A stretch of DNA of 64,000 nucleotides from Engraulis encrasicolus (GCF_034702125.1 NC_085857.1:57238426-57302425); one strand, 5' to 3'; positions 11,625 to 23,527 are shown, counted from the first letter of the stretch. Translations and numbers: made by a program. The notes: generated by a model not told the origin, from the letters alone.

Positions 11625-12204
11625 GTAAGTTTACTATTTCATGATAACGTTTAGTTTCGGGGCAGAGGGCATCATGAAGCAACTAGCAAAACTCTCCTCT
11701 CCTTGCGCCCCAGACGCAAGCCTTCTAGGCCCCACTCCAACACAATCCGATAAGACACCAATCTACACTGTCTGGAGGTGGAAACAAAAGCAATCAGGTG
11801 TTAGTGACTGGCAGTAATTATAGTAATTTATGACATAATATTTGGCCAGAGGTGTCAAAAGTAAATGTCAAAAAGTAACACTGATCCTTCAAACACGGGT
11901 AACTTATTTCAGATGACCAGTGTGCTTGCAATCAGCTGACTGCTCTGGTTGGATCAAATTTGTGGTGGGTCCTAATTATGTTTTGATATTTTTTTCACTA
12001 ACAGTCTAGTTCATTAGGTTCAAATAGAATAGCCTACATTATGCAACAGTGTATCTAGCTCATTTGGTTCAATTGAGTAACCTAAATTGTATAATAGCAA
12101 TGTCATGTCAAGTGCTAATGTTGTAAAAGTTGAAAAAAATAAATAAATACTTCTGACGCCTCAGGACCTGATACATTTGTGAAAATAAGAGGTAGGCTAC
12201 TTAC
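11625..12204. other. Intronic stretch, no exon seen
   Basis: Between the THAP exon 3 donor and the transposon. I looked on the minus strand for the next exon of the P2X7-like gene, which in this fish family usually continues with a GPNGQLS-type segment, and did not find it. Confidence 0.4.
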
Positions 12205-12217
12205 TTGGCAGACAGTT
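12205..12217 (-). CDS. Severed 3' end of the P2X7-like exon
   Basis: Read on the minus strand, the bases after the transposon are AACTGTCTGCCAA followed by the donor GTAAGTAG. If the transposon and one copy of the AA (plus-strand TT) duplication are removed, the frame from 17075 continues as ALMDN then C-L-P and ends in phase 1 at a consensus donor. This short piece is therefore read as the original end of that exon. The inference rests on frame, donor consensus and target-site logic only. Confidence 0.5.
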
Positions 12218-14048
12218 CCCAGATAGCAGGAGGGCGTTGAAAAGACGGTGAATCATCGTTCTGTTCGCCGACCATACGGCGTTGAATAATCGTTGATCAG
12301 CGGCGTTGTTTCAACGCCGGTTTGCTCATATGGTTTTGCGTTGAAACAACGTTGAAAATTGGCGGTGTGGCGGCAGAGAATCACCCCCTTTTCACCCTTT
12401 ATTCAACCTCGGATTTCGGTCGTTTTATAGTTGAATTTTGGGCAATCATTCACCCAGCATTACTTCCTGTTTTATCTACAACAGGAAGGCTATAAATTAC
12501 ATAAAAAGATGCTAAATTAAACAACCAGAGACACGTTTCCATGTCTTAACAACCACAATTCACAACATGCTCTTGCCTGTCTCGGACAAACACACATCAA
12601 CGACATATTTCAACAATGAAAGTAAACATTTATTTATGTTAATGCAAGTAGCTTTGTGGTCTTCTCCAGGAAGAAGGGCTCCAAAGAATGCAGAGAGATG
12701 CCGACTGGAAAAGAAATAAGACATAAGTTGCGGCTGATAACAGTACAGTATTGCCAACAAGACAGTGATTAGCTTGACATATGACGGGCTACTGCATCGC
12801 TAGCTGAACGGATCCTCGTGTTTACCCTCTGCAAGAGCTGAGTTTTTTTCCAACTTATAACGCTGCGTGTCACGTTTATCATATGCCTCATTCAGCGGGT
12901 GTCATCTTCAAAATAAGCCACGTACACTGTAACTCTGAACTCCTTTGACTGAAAGAGTAGTCGCCGTCTTGATTATTGACAGAACGAGACTTCAGACTTG
13001 CCTTCAAGAAGTACACTGCCGTAATGCGATTCTAAAAAGAGCTGAACCCAGAATATTTTTCATGTAGTATTTGATGTTGGTAATTTCGTTGAGTATTGCT
13101 AGAGTGTTCCGCCAAAGTGAGTTTGTGGCTAAATACTTAAAGAACAGCTACAGTCCATTCGGGTGGGAGAAAAACATGCCTCATTGCGGGAAGAAACTCA
13201 GCTACGGCAACACTAGTGGTACAAAACGCACTAGCAGTTACATTTCACACAAACGCGATTCGTTGTGTTGTGCTGCCCCTTGTATCATTAAAATAACATA
13301 CATCACAATTTGAGGGCTTCCCCATTACATCAAGAACCATTTCATCAGTGCAACAACACATTTTTCACAAGTTTCCCCTCCTATCATTTCACTGAAAAAC
13401 GTGTAAGACTCTAGCTGGCCAAGAATTAACACAGGGCCTACAGCAACAACATATATCTCAACCATGAAACTAAACATTGATCAGTGTTACCATGCAAGCT
13501 TTATTCTGGCATGGGAAAGATTGGCAGATATACAGCACACAGCTTTCAACAGCTGCCCTGTACTTCTTGGCATCTTTAATTCCAACAGCATCCTCAATAT
13601 GCTAAAGCTCACAGGCTACCTCTGTTGCAATTTTGCATATTAAAAGGCAATTATTATTTATTATTATTAGTAGTAGTAGTAATAGTAGTATACCTGTGAC
13701 AGTTTTATGCACATGGCATGTCTATATGACAGAACTCAAGTATAGATGTCTGAGTTGCCAAAAATATGTAATTTTAAAGAGGTCTGCCAGAACCGTAATT
13801 AGCAGATTTGTTCTTTTTTTGTGAATCTAGTTTTCTAAAAAAAAAAAAAAAAAAAAAGATTGACACGCTTTAGATAAGCAAGCATAAATTGCTCACCAAT
13901 TGGTCAGGTCAGCCTGCCTGGAAAGCCTTCTGATGTACATCAGGCATACACAGTGTCCAACTCCCCAATCTGATGTAGACACCTGCCAAACAAGGTACAC
14001 AGGGAAAAGTTATTCTTCTCTATTATTATGGCATTTCACAATCACATA

Positions 14049-14504
14049 CAGTTAGGGCCAGAAATATAAACAAACAAAGTACAGACTCTCAGCATTAATT
14101 TCAGGGTGTTGTTTACATCCAAAGCACATTGATAGGATAAAAGTGCAACAGTTTTTGTATGTGCTGCCCTCTTTTAGAGGGTTCAAACATATGGACAGAT
14201 GAGACAAATTTCAGGCTGCAATTGACTGGAAAGTATTTTGCAACCAAATATTAAACAGTGGAAGTTTGATGCATGAATGCTAGTCTGTCCAATTACTTTG
14301 GGTACCATAACATTGGGAAGCACACATAGTTGCAATTCCAACACAGTTTCCCTGATTTGGATGTAAATACCCTAATATTAAACCTGAAAGTCTGCAGTCA
14401 ATGTGAGAGCATTATGCTTGTCTCATTTCAAATCCATGGGTGTGGTGTACAGATGCAAACAAGATGAACATTGGTGGATGCCCATATATTTATGAACCTA
14501 ACTG
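14049..14504. mobile_element. Tc1-type MITE with TA target sites
   Basis: CAGTTAGGGCCAGAAATAT at the left is mirrored by ATATTTATGAACCTAACTG at the right, and each end is flanked by TA. The 456-bp interior has no transposase frame. This terminus belongs to a very common fish Tc1-like family, recognised from memory of the TIR style. Confidence 0.75.
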
Positions 14505-15135
14505 TATATGGAGCAGGTGTGGATCTACCGGTACTCACATTTATCCTCCTCAGAACACATCACAATTTAACTGTTCATAATGTACATCATGGCATTGTGA
14601 AGTATAACTGGTGTAAAACCCCCATTTCTATATCGTAGTAATACGACATTGCTTTTACAACATAGTGTAATAATAATTTGGCTGTAACCAACTGGACTTC
14701 TACTTTTAGCTTGAAAAGTCCTGCAGCTTCCAGTTAAACTCTGGATGACATGACATGGATGAATGAGAATCCGTCACAGTAGGACAGGTGCTGTAGAATA
14801 GGTGAAGTGTGGCACATACAATGTGTTGAGGTAACCTTATTTGCCTATAATTACTGTGGCGTACCTACATGCGGTTAGTGATCCGGCAGATCCATGCTGG
14901 CATTTGGCATAGCATCTGTATCAGCTACTGTGGCATTAACACCTGCAAAAACAAAATAACGAACAGGGTTCAGGTTAGGTGTATGGCAAAACTCAGTATT
15001 GTGTTGCTTTCTTATGACTGTATAGCTGTGTACATTCACCTGGTATTAGTGGTCTGGTCCATGCATGTTGACACCTGGCACAGTATCCACAGCACAGCCA
15101 CTGTAGCATGAACAGCTGGAAACTCTCACTCACAG

Positions 15136-15136
<1 letters not shown>

Positions 15137-15179
<43 letters not shown>

Positions 15180-15183
15180 AGAG
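15137..15183. repeat. (CA)n(GA)n microsatellite
   Basis: About 20 CA units followed by a short GA run, inside the 4.86-kb transposon. Confidence 0.95.
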
Positions 15184-15716
15184 AGAATACTATTTTTGTA
15201 ATGATCACATCATACCTACAATTTAACTGCCACGGTTTGCTAAGGTTGAATACAGATATCTGCTGGCTGGCATCTATTACAGAGACAAGGATGAATCTAC
15301 CACAATGAGTCAGATGTAACAGGAGTAAGTTATTAGCTGTCAGAAGTAACATGTCAGGGTGTCAGTTCCTACAGGAATTGTATTAATGCTAAGGGTGCAG
15401 CCAGATGTGGATAGGTTGTAGAAAATATTAGTTTGAAGTGTCTCTACCTGATCATGGATCTTACACTTAACATGTGTCTAATTATAGGCATACCTCTTTT
15501 ATAGCTGTTTCTTATGGGTTCTGGTCAGCTAGTTTCTTTCCAGGTGATGAGAGAAGTCCCTGCTCTCCGCTGTTCCTGAGCTCTTGTGTGGGTCCACTGA
15601 GGTCTCTGAATCAGTAAAAGCATACAATCAGACAAGACATATGCACCAGCATTAAAAATTCATGCTTAATTCTATACCATAACATATAAAGGATAACGAT
15701 GCATACCATGAGTGCC

Positions 15717-15890
15717 AGGGCTCTAAATGTACTTTTCCCAACACCAGCCAAAGTGGAACTAGTTCTGCTAGAAATCCATCTTACTAGCCAAACACATGGT
15801 GGGTCAGAGTAGTGAGCTGGTCTTCTCTACCAGGCAAACCGACATTTAACCAGCATTTGGCCAGTTCACTGGTGTTAATTTAGAGACCTG
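15717..15890. mobile_element. hAT-like MITE
   Basis: CAGGGCTCTAAAT at the left is mirrored by ATTTAGAGACCTG at the right. The internal ACCAGCCAAA and CAGCATTTGGCCAG blocks also occur in the larger hAT at 59539-60905 and in the fragment near 43870. I could not see a clean 8-bp target duplication. Confidence 0.55.
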
Positions 15891-17074
15891 ACGAATGCTA
15901 TGCACCATTATCTCATGCTCCAAATGTCTGAATCTGATAGGGGAAAGTCGTAACGATAACTTTGCGAGTGACAGCATTTATGCAAAGGTTCTGTGCTATC
16001 TACATTTACAGTTCCACAGCCCTTTCCAATTACAAAAAATATATATATGTGGCTTAACATGATAAATGCTCCGGTTTAATAACCCGTTTAGCCTGATACA
16101 CTGATGACAATTTAGCAGACGTGAAATAAATGGCATTATATACGAGGCAGTCGAAATTATGTTTTACCAAGGGAAAAGTATCTTACCTGTCATCTGTGAA
16201 ATGTTGCGGTTTTGCTATCTTAACTTTAGCTAATGTTGCTAGCTACGTGAGATACCGGTAAACAAACTCGGTTCAGGTAGTGAGTGACTCCAATGTCCTG
16301 GCTGGAAATGAATTCTGGTACTCGTTAACGAGTAGTATATCGCAAAACAAGCAGTCAAGCCCTTGAACCATTAAAGCAGCTTAAATTTATACTTTTACCA
16401 ATCCATTTTGTAAAGCAGAGCTCATCAAGCCCCGACCCTGGCAGTTGAGAATTAAATTCCGTTCCCTTGACAACCCAAATAGTTTACTTTGAGCTCGCGC
16501 TACTTCCGCAGGCTGGCTGGCCAGCTTTCATGCTGTCACATCCAAACTTACAGAATTTCTTACCTTGATTTCCGAAGAATTGATCTTTCGCCAGTGTTGT
16601 GGTGGTACTTGTGTAGGAATAATGAAACAGCTGGTTGCATGTGCAGGAAAATGTCCTGTCTGTAGTCGATGCAAGGCAATAATATTTGTGGCATTATGCA
16701 GATCTGTTTTTTTTTTTTTTGTAGAACTGTCTTTCCGATGTGCTTTCAAAAAATTACAAATATTAACATCGTATAGAGGCGAGGACACGCAATAAATTCA
16801 CTTTAAAAACAACATGGCAAGCCTCATAGTAATTATGTTGAAAGTTTGTCGGCAAAACTGGCGATGATTCAACGCTGTATGTTCGACCTTCGCTGACGGT
16901 CGGCAGATCAACCTTAACCCACGGTGATTAAACAGCGTTTATTCGACCTTCCCCGGCGTTAAGAATTCAACGTCTCACGGCGCCTTTTCGGCGTTGTTTT
17001 TTTGACCAACGACGGAAAACGACCATTCTGACCAATATTCATCGCCTTTTCAACGTCCCTCTGCTATCTGGGTT

Positions 17075-17494
17075 GTCCATTAGGGCCCTCAGGCACGGGT
17101 CTTTTTTCCAATTTATCTTTGGAACGTGGAAAAATGTCCTCACGACACCTGGTGTAATGAGCGGTGGAAATTCCTCAGTCGCTGTCACACAACGTGCCTC
17201 GGTGTTGTGTAGGACATTGCGAAACACGTCTGATTCACAACAACACAGACACTCGTCCTCCGTGGCCATGGGCTGGCATCGCCCACAGCCACACCACCAG
17301 TCCCCTTCGCATCTTATTGGTGCATTGGCCGGCGCCGCAGCCGCAGCCGCAGCCGCCTCCTCCTCTTCAGCTGCCCTACGTCTATCCATCTCAGCCAGTT
17401 CCTCGCCTGTATATTCGGGTTCGAATAAATATGGATTTCCTTCAAAATCGCGAGAGTCATCCTCACGTTCCATGCTGGCAGTGTATTCTTCCAT
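17075..17494 (-). CDS. P2X7-like cysteine-rich domain exon, interrupted
   Basis: The protein starts MEEYTASMERED and has the acidic N-terminus typical of fish 'P2X purinoceptor 7-like' proteins (PYLFEPEYTGEELAEMD). After a Glu/Ala-rich stretch come the zinc-binding signature WWCGCGRCQPMATEDE and a CCC cluster, then CVTATEEFPPL and VVRTFFHVPKINWKK. This domain is homologous to the cytoplasmic ballast of P2X7, but these proteins lack the channel, and their function is not established. I prefer the ATG at 17494 (AGAATGG context) over the upstream ATG-less frame. The exon is the first of its gene and is split by the 12218-17072 transposon just before its donor; as it stands the frame reads into the element and stops at 17039. 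Later exons were not found, so the locus may be dead. Confidence 0.75.
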
Positions 17495-17597
17495 TCTTGT
17501 GTATTTTAATGGCAGCAAAAAATGGTCCAGTCCTTAGCTATCTGGCTAACTTATGTGTCGGCAATCGCTTCCGGCAATATTATGCCATGCTGTGGAC

Positions 17598-17962
17598 AGT
17601 CCCAGCTGGAGGAAGTGACGTCGACGGATGTTTAGCAGCAGAAAAGCTAATCGTCTCATGTGTTGTTACTAATAAACTCCTGGACTATGTACAAAGTTTC
17701 AAATTCATCTTTTTGTGAGTACAAACCACATTTGTTATACTGTAGAAGTTTGGTGTCATGACATGTTATTTTTGTGGGGAAAGTTTGGAGACGGTGCCCA
17801 GGATCCATATGCGCTTGAGTCAAGCTATCCGGAATAAACATCGAATAACACGGCAACTCTGTTGATGTAAGCCTGCGGCAGAAAACACTTCGGGTTGAAA
17901 GGTGGATGGGTGTCACGGTTCAAATGGCATTAGGGTGATTCTACTCCGAACCATCGCTTTAA
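17598..17962 (-). repeat. 365-bp module upstream of the P2X7-like exon
   Basis: This is the inverted counterpart of 10823-11186. Its inner end lies 104 bp upstream of the minus-strand ATG at 17494. It abuts a second, diverged copy (17963-18185) head to head at CTTTAAAG. The pair could have carried promoter sequence to both genes, or insertion near promoters may be favoured. Confidence 0.75.
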
Positions 17963-18185
17963 AGTGATGGTTGGTTCGAAGTAGACCTAGATCTAGATTC
18001 AGCTTGGGGTCATTTGAGCCGTGACATCCAGCCAAGTAGCCCACACGAAGTTGTTTTCTACCTTGGCCGAACAGCCGAGTTATCTCGAATAGTTCAGTAC
18101 AAGCGGTAATGGACCCTGGCAGTGTCTCCAACATTATCACACTTAAATCATATGCCATGACGCCAAACTTTTACAGCAGTGTCTC
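17963..18185 (+). repeat. Diverged third copy of the 365-bp module
   Basis: It starts AAGTGATGGTTGGTTCGAAG and contains GTCATTTGAGCCGTGACATCC, GGACCCTGGCAGTGTCTCCAA and ATGCCATGACGCCAAACTTT. These are recognisable counterparts of blocks in the two near-identical copies. Orientation matches the 10823 copy. Confidence 0.6.
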
Positions 18186-18859
18186 GATTAATGCATTGAT
18201 CTATTGAAGTCGATTAATCGATTAATCGTTTGTATCCCTAGCAGCTTCACATGTAATATGGCACATTTTGTAAAGGAATCTTAGAAAATACATTTGCAAT
18301 ATAATCATTTCATATTCAGGGGACCTAGAGAAGGTGGCTGCCTTCGATATAGGCCTAAAGTGTGAGGGGAAATCCTGGTTTGTGTTCATAGTACGGCCCT
18401 TGGAGGACAATTACGGCCCTCCGGTGAATTAGAAGTGGCCCCTCGAATGAAAGGTTGCCCACCCCTGGCTTAAGGTGTCGGAGTCTGGTCCGTCCTTTCC
18501 TCCATCTCTGCTACTGGTGGCCTGTCCTCTCTCCTCTCTCTGTCTCTCCTATACTCCCATGTTAAATATCAATTTTATGTAGATATTGTTTGTTATTGTG
18601 TGTCATGTGTATCTTAGATGTCGGAGGCTGGTCCGTCCCCTCCTCCTTCTCCATCTCTGCTACTGGGGGCCTGTCCTCTCTCTCCCTTGTCTGTCTCCTC
18701 TCTCATCCTCTCATATTAGATTGATCAATGATATAGATGTGTGCCTGTCTGCTTTGGGAGCTGAAGGCTGGTCCATCCTACTCTCCTCCTCGTTCCATCT
18801 CTGCTACTGGTGTGGAGGGACCTCTCCCTCTCTCTCTATCTGCTACTGGTAGTCCCTCC

Positions 18860-18892
18860 TCTCTCTCTCTCACTCACTCACTCACTCACTCA

Positions 18893-18967
<75 letters not shown>
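18860..18967. repeat. (CT)n microsatellite
   Basis: More than 100 bases of CT with a CACT interruption, inside the third unit of the exon-like array. Confidence 0.95.
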
Positions 18968-18969
<2 letters not shown>

Positions 18970-19495
18970 ATCGGCCCGTATTTTATATTGATTAGGTTGA
19001 TATTGATGTGTGTCTTTGTCTCTGTGTGTCTCTGTGTGTTAGGTGCCAGAGGCTGGTCCATGCTCTCCCCTGGCTCTCTGGTGGTCCCTCCTCTCTCCTC
19101 TCTTTCTGTCTCCTCTCCCATTGGTCTGTATTAGATGTTGATTTCAGATTGATCCTGATAGCCGTCTATGTGTGTCCTATTTTGTCTGTGTGTGATGTGT
19201 CTGTGTGTTTTAGGTGCCTAAGGCTGCTCCGTCCTCTCCTCAGTCTGTCTCCTCACCGACTGGTCCAGTCTCTCCCAGCCTGTCAAATAATACATTGCTT
19301 TTAGATGTATATTAACGTGTGTCCTCATCTTTGTGTTCTGTGTGTTTTAGGTGGCTGAGCCGTCCTCTCCTCTGTCACTCTCCTCCACGACTGGTCCCTC
19401 CTCTATCCTCTCTTTCTGTCTTTCCCATTGGTCCATATTAGATATTCATTTCAGACTGATGCTGATAGCCGTCTATGTGTGTCCTGTGTGTTTAG

Positions 19496-19628
19496 GTGCC
19501 TGATGCTGGTTCGTCCTCTCCTCTGTCGGTGTACTCCTCAACTGGTCCGTCCTCTCCAGTCCCCATGCCAACCGTTGCTGCCAGCTATGCTGAGAGCCTT
19601 CCAAGTCTCCCACTGGCCACAGTGAAGG
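19496..19628 (+). CDS. Ser/Pro-rich exon of the THAP/zinc-finger gene
   Basis: This is the last and only intact unit of the array. The acceptor is TGTGTGTTTAG|GTG. The frame reads VPDAGSSSPLSVYSSTGPSS, then PVPMPTVAAS and YAESLPSLPLATVK. It begins in phase 0, matching the three THAP exons. The strong donor AAGG|GTGAGA ends it in phase 1, which does not fit the next exon in its best frame. A weaker donor at ACA|GTGAAG would give phase 0. It is either a cassette exon or the donor is mis-assigned. The composition suggests a disordered linker. Confidence 0.5.
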
Positions 19629-21205
19629 GTGAGACCACACACACACACACACACAATAAAAAAAATCCATACAATAGTGGCATTAGTTGTGTTTGCGCCA
19701 CCCTCGAATCTGCTACTACAAAAACACCATTGACTTAAATACATTTATGGACCATACAATTGAACACTGAATTATGTTAGTTGTTAACTGGTTTTCCTGT
19801 TGTAATGCCAAGTCCCTGACGTGAGCCTCGCATCCCTGCAGCAAACAAAAAACTTTAACCCCGCACAAAACTATGACAAACTAAAGACTCAAACCCTCAC
19901 CAAACTATGGCCAACTAAAAACATAAACCCTGCACCAAACTAAAAACTTAAATCCCACACCAAATTACGGCCAATTAAAAACTTCAACCCTGCACCTGTT
20001 GCTTAACAGCCATAGTTAGTGCAGCAGAGGAAATGCATTTGGGAAGCAGCATGTGTCTTGTCTACGCCTTTGACTTCGATATTCGAATATAAGTCGAATG
20101 TTAAGAAAATTCGAGACATTCGAACGAATATTAATTGGCCATTAATATTCGAATCTGAATTGGTTATTGCTTTTTTGGGTATTTCATTGTTATTGATTAA
20201 AATAATTTCCTTGTAAACATCGCAATTCACAGTCTCAATTTATTTTTTCCATGGCTGGTTAATCACTACAGCTGTGTTGAGGAGAGTCGCGTGCGTGGCT
20301 CATCTCTCTGTGTTCCGTAGCAGGACACTTGCGGCAGGCAGTCTCCCCCAGAGTCCGCATAACAAGCAGATGAGTGCTGCAGAGTTCCATTCAAGTGAAT
20401 GGCTACAGTTAATAAACAAAGCATCCTCACATTACTTTCTGGAGTTGTTGACGAGTTTCTGGAATTATGTGATTCAACCCACAAGTACCTGTGATTACGC
20501 CAAGAGTGAGATAATAACTTCTTGTTTTTTGGATTTTGACCAAATTAGCTTCGTTGGTCTGGGTGTCAGATCAGGCAGACTCCATGTGATGATTTTGTTA
20601 GCATGCTTTTAGCATGTTTTTAGCGCACTGTAGTTTATGTAATGTTCGTTTTTAGACGAGAGCAGTCATCTTACCTGGCCCTACAAACACACTACCTAAA
20701 TGTCCGTCATTCGTGATAGAAAATAAATACATATTTGTTGATATTGGTGCTGTGTGCTCAATTCTCATGATTCCCATATGATCCAATTCAAATTTTAACT
20801 TGGGCTACAAGTTTGACATGGCTGCTAGCTTTGCCATGTTTTAATCTGCATTCACACCTCTAAGTACCGTCTTCTTATAAGTGCTGAACGATCGCTAAAC
20901 AATAATGGCTGGTTGAATGCATGTTGTTAATGGGTCATTAGGCTACATCTCTGGTTGGAATAGCCTACTAGTCTTACTGACTGGGGGAAAGAATAACTTC
21001 AGCTTGGCATCAGGTCTAACTGGGGCAATTTTAATGGTAAAAATATGGATAAATATTCGAATATATTCGAATATCGTTTTTAATTTAGAAACGAACTTCG
21101 ACTATGATTTTGGGGCACAAGTCAAAGCCCTAGTCTTGTCACAGTATTACTAGCAGCTTTTAAATAAGTGTGTGTGTGTGTGTGTGTGTGTGTGTCCGTC
21201 CGCAG
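19629..21205. other. Intron with TTCGAA-rich repeat
   Basis: A (CA)n tract follows the exon (19636-19655). A run of four short imperfect repeats at about 19850-19995 reads C(A)AAACTA(A/T)GG-CAA-CTAAA-AC. TTCGAATAT palindromic motifs at about 20080-20160 recur at 21055-21075 and 21475-21505 and are part of a common fish repeat. No exon was recognised. Confidence 0.45.
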
Positions 21206-21316
21206 AGGAAGGTGGCAGTGCAGCAGTGTGTGGAGCTGTTTGGAACTCACACACTCACACGGGATCTAATCACACTCCTCTTACACACATCCATGAAAGG
21301 GAACACTCGTACGCAG
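21206..21316 (+). CDS. Internal exon, helical segment
   Basis: The acceptor is TCCGTCCGCAG|AGG and the donor is ACGCAG|GTAAG, 111 bases apart. The best frame (phase 0 in and out) reads RKVAVQQCVELFGTHTLT and RDLITLLLHTSMKGNTRTQ, an amphipathic helical pattern. A (GT)n tract precedes the acceptor and a (CA)n tract follows the donor. A second frame is also open but has low complexity. The function of the segment is unknown to me. Confidence 0.65.
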
Positions 21317-21320
21317 GTAA

Positions 21321-21321
<1 letters not shown>

Positions 21322-21381
<60 letters not shown>
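21322..21381. repeat. (CA)n microsatellite split by a hAT insertion
   Basis: About 30 CA units begin 5 bases into the intron. The tract stops at 21381 where a hAT-like element begins, and CA resumes at 23528 beyond the element. Confidence 0.9.
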
Positions 21382-21382
<1 letters not shown>

Positions 21383-23527
21383 AGGCCTTGACATTAAGTT
21401 TTTCACCAACCGGCCACTGTGACTACTGGTTTTGAGTCAGTAGTAGGGATGTGGATTTTTGGCAAAAAAAAAACATTCGAAAATCGATGGTCACTATTCA
21501 AATACTATTTGAAAATCGAAATGAAAAAAAAAACACGAGTGCTAGTCAAGCTGTACAACTCTGCTCCAGCCTCCATAGAAGGTCCAGCAGCAGAAATGTT
21601 CACTAAAAGGAGGATCTAAAAGAGGTGACGACCGTGTCATGACGTGAAATGTTTCTCAGTCATTCTCTTCCGCTCCCTCTATTCTCCTGGCACGGGGGGA
21701 GTCATTGACGTGCATTACAGTGACAATGTGAGCAAAATCCCCTCACTGAAGAACACTATTGTTCGCTAGTTGGACTTCATTAGTTGGACTTCCACTAGTT
21801 AGCAATGGACATTGTTGACAGCCCGATTCGCCCAGCTACACATGGGTGGCTTACTTTGGAAAAGGTTTTTTTTTTCAAATCCGAAGCAACTTCTTATGAA
21901 ATGGACCCCAAATAGTTTTATAGCAGATTATAGTTCATGTTGTGAGCCAGATAAATCGCCTGAGCTAAGAGCACAATGTTTAGTTTGCTGGTTAGCTTAT
22001 TATTTGTGTTAGATATTGAAACTACTATTGTTGACACTGGCATTGGCTAACAGCTATACAGGGGTAGCTTACCTTGCAAAATTTTCAGACCAAAATTGAT
22101 ATGAAATGATTCCCGAATAGTTGCATCTTACAGTCCATGCTTTAAAACCATCACAGATTTACTTTACTTTCTCACAGATTTACTTTGTTACTCTTATGCA
22201 CAACACACGTGGCTTCCCCTGTAAACTATGTGTGTCGGCTTTCTGAGTCTGACACACTCGCCTATGTGTTGAAAATGAAAGATGATCATTCATAATTTCT
22301 GGGCAAATTCAATAAAACCCTGCAATAGTATTCGTTGTTACTTAACACATTGACTCCCAAGTCACGTAAAAATATGTTTTTGCTGCCCATGCGTTAGCTC
22401 CTAAAACATAAACACGTTTTTTTAATGGATTCTTAATCTACATATTCTAATGCACATTCTGTGCGATTTTCGCAATTACAGCTCCAGGACACTTTATTAG
22501 AATAGTGTGAAAAAGTTGATTTATTTCCATAATTCCATCAATAATGTTAAATTGTCATGTATTATAGATTCATGGTCCAGTTTTTTAACTATTCCAATCA
22601 TTCAATTGTTTGTTTTTACATATTTTGGCCTTATAACTCAAAAAACACATGAATTGATGAATTCTCAACATTAGAATATTGTGATAAAATCACAATTTTC
22701 TTCAGAAAAATTCAGGTCACATCAGTTGAAATTTGGTACTATCTACATATCATGCAACGTTCAATACTTTGTTGGTAGGTACTCTCTCTGTCTTAATAAC
22801 TGCCATGATGTGTTTAACATTGAAGTCAAAGGCAGAAACAGTATATGGGAGTTATGGAAGCTCAGATATCCTTGATGCTTTGCTGTCAGCTGTTCTTGTT
22901 TGTTGACCTGGTGACCCACACTTCACTCTTCAATATACCCTGTAGATTTCCGTGCCACGTTTTCGCGCTAATTCACCAGTTTAATTCGAAATCACCAGAA
23001 ATTAACCCCAATTGAAAATGAATGGGGTTGTATTTCTGGTAAGTTAGAATTAAACTGGTGAGTTCACACCAAAACGTGGCATGGAAATCTACAGGGTTTA
23101 CATTTTTAGTGTGTAGATTATGAGACTGGCTAGACAATTCGAAAGGACTATTCTGAATTCTAAAGCGTAACGATCAGTAATCAGGTATTCCACTAGCCAT
23201 AGATTTTATATACATATATTTTTTTTATCATGATGGTGTATGTCTAACCTCAGAGGATGAGGTGCTAAAGGAAGATGAGTGTATAACTTTTTTCATGGAA
23301 GTATATCAAGCAAATAGAAATTGAGTCACTGAGCTTTTTCTTGAACTTAAATGCAAACAATTGACACAAGTGGCACACAAAAGAATATAGGCTACTATGA
23401 TGTGTATGTCAGCGTTACCAAGAAATAAGCTGCCAGCCATGTGGCTAGTGACACTGAAAGTATTACTAGCCACAGCCAAAGTTAAACCAGCATTTGGCCG
23501 GTTGGCAGGTGCTAGTGTCAATCCCTG
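21382..23527. mobile_element. 2.1-kb hAT-like element inside a CA repeat
   Basis: The left end is CAGGCCTTGACATTAAG with ACCAACCGGCCAC inside. The right end in reverse complement is CAGGGATTGACACTAG with CCAACCGGCC. CA repeats directly abut both ends, so the expected 8-bp duplication is hidden in them. It contains a Tc1-type fragment (22479-23098) and TTCGAA motifs. No intact transposase is seen. Confidence 0.65.
22479..23098. mobile_element. Tc1-like fragment fused to a palindromic MITE
   Basis: A TA followed by CAGCTCCAGGACACTTTATT opens the segment. It matches 45041-45669 in reverse complement throughout. The distal part (about 22925-23098) is a palindrome containing TCACCAGTTTAATTC and its complement around CATTCATTTTCAATTGGGG-like sequence. 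The right arm is shortened here compared with the 45-kb copy. Confidence 0.65.

Larger units (their letters stand above)
12218..17072. mobile_element. 4.86-kb DNA transposon with TIRs
   Basis: The left end reads CCCAGATAGCAGGAGGGCGT and then TGAAAAGACGG. The right end, reverse-complemented, reads CCCAGATAGCAGAGGGACGT and then TGAAAAGGCG. The flanking dinucleotide TT on each side fits a 2-bp target duplication. Subterminal zones at both ends are full of CAACG/CGTTG direct and inverted motifs, likely transposase-binding repeats. No transposase frame is visible, so it appears non-autonomous or internally replaced. It carries a Tc1-type MITE (14049-14504), a hAT-like MITE (15717-15890) and a microsatellite. 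Superfamily not assigned. Confidence 0.75.
18476..19628 (+). repeat. Reiterated acceptor-plus-exon units
   Basis: About seven units start at about 18476, 18616, 18760, 19039, 19215, 19351 and 19496. Most open with an acceptor-like TTAG followed by GTGCC(T/A)GA-type sequence, and all continue with GCTGGTCCGTCC(T)CTCC-like sequence. Spacing is about 140 bp except where a (CT)n tract expanded it. Translated units read V-P-x-A-x-P-S-S-P and most hit a stop or lose the frame, except the last one (19496). Confidence 0.65.

Noticed and set aside
17073..17718. Plus-strand open frames over the P2X7-like exon
   Set aside because: They are antisense shadows. The minus-strand frame carries the conserved Cys-rich signature.
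10801..18472. Possible 7.7-kb hAT element from CAGGGGTGGGC to GCCCACCCCTG
   Set aside because: The outermost 11 bases mirror each other but there is no 8-bp duplication, and the sequences inside the two ends do not continue to match.
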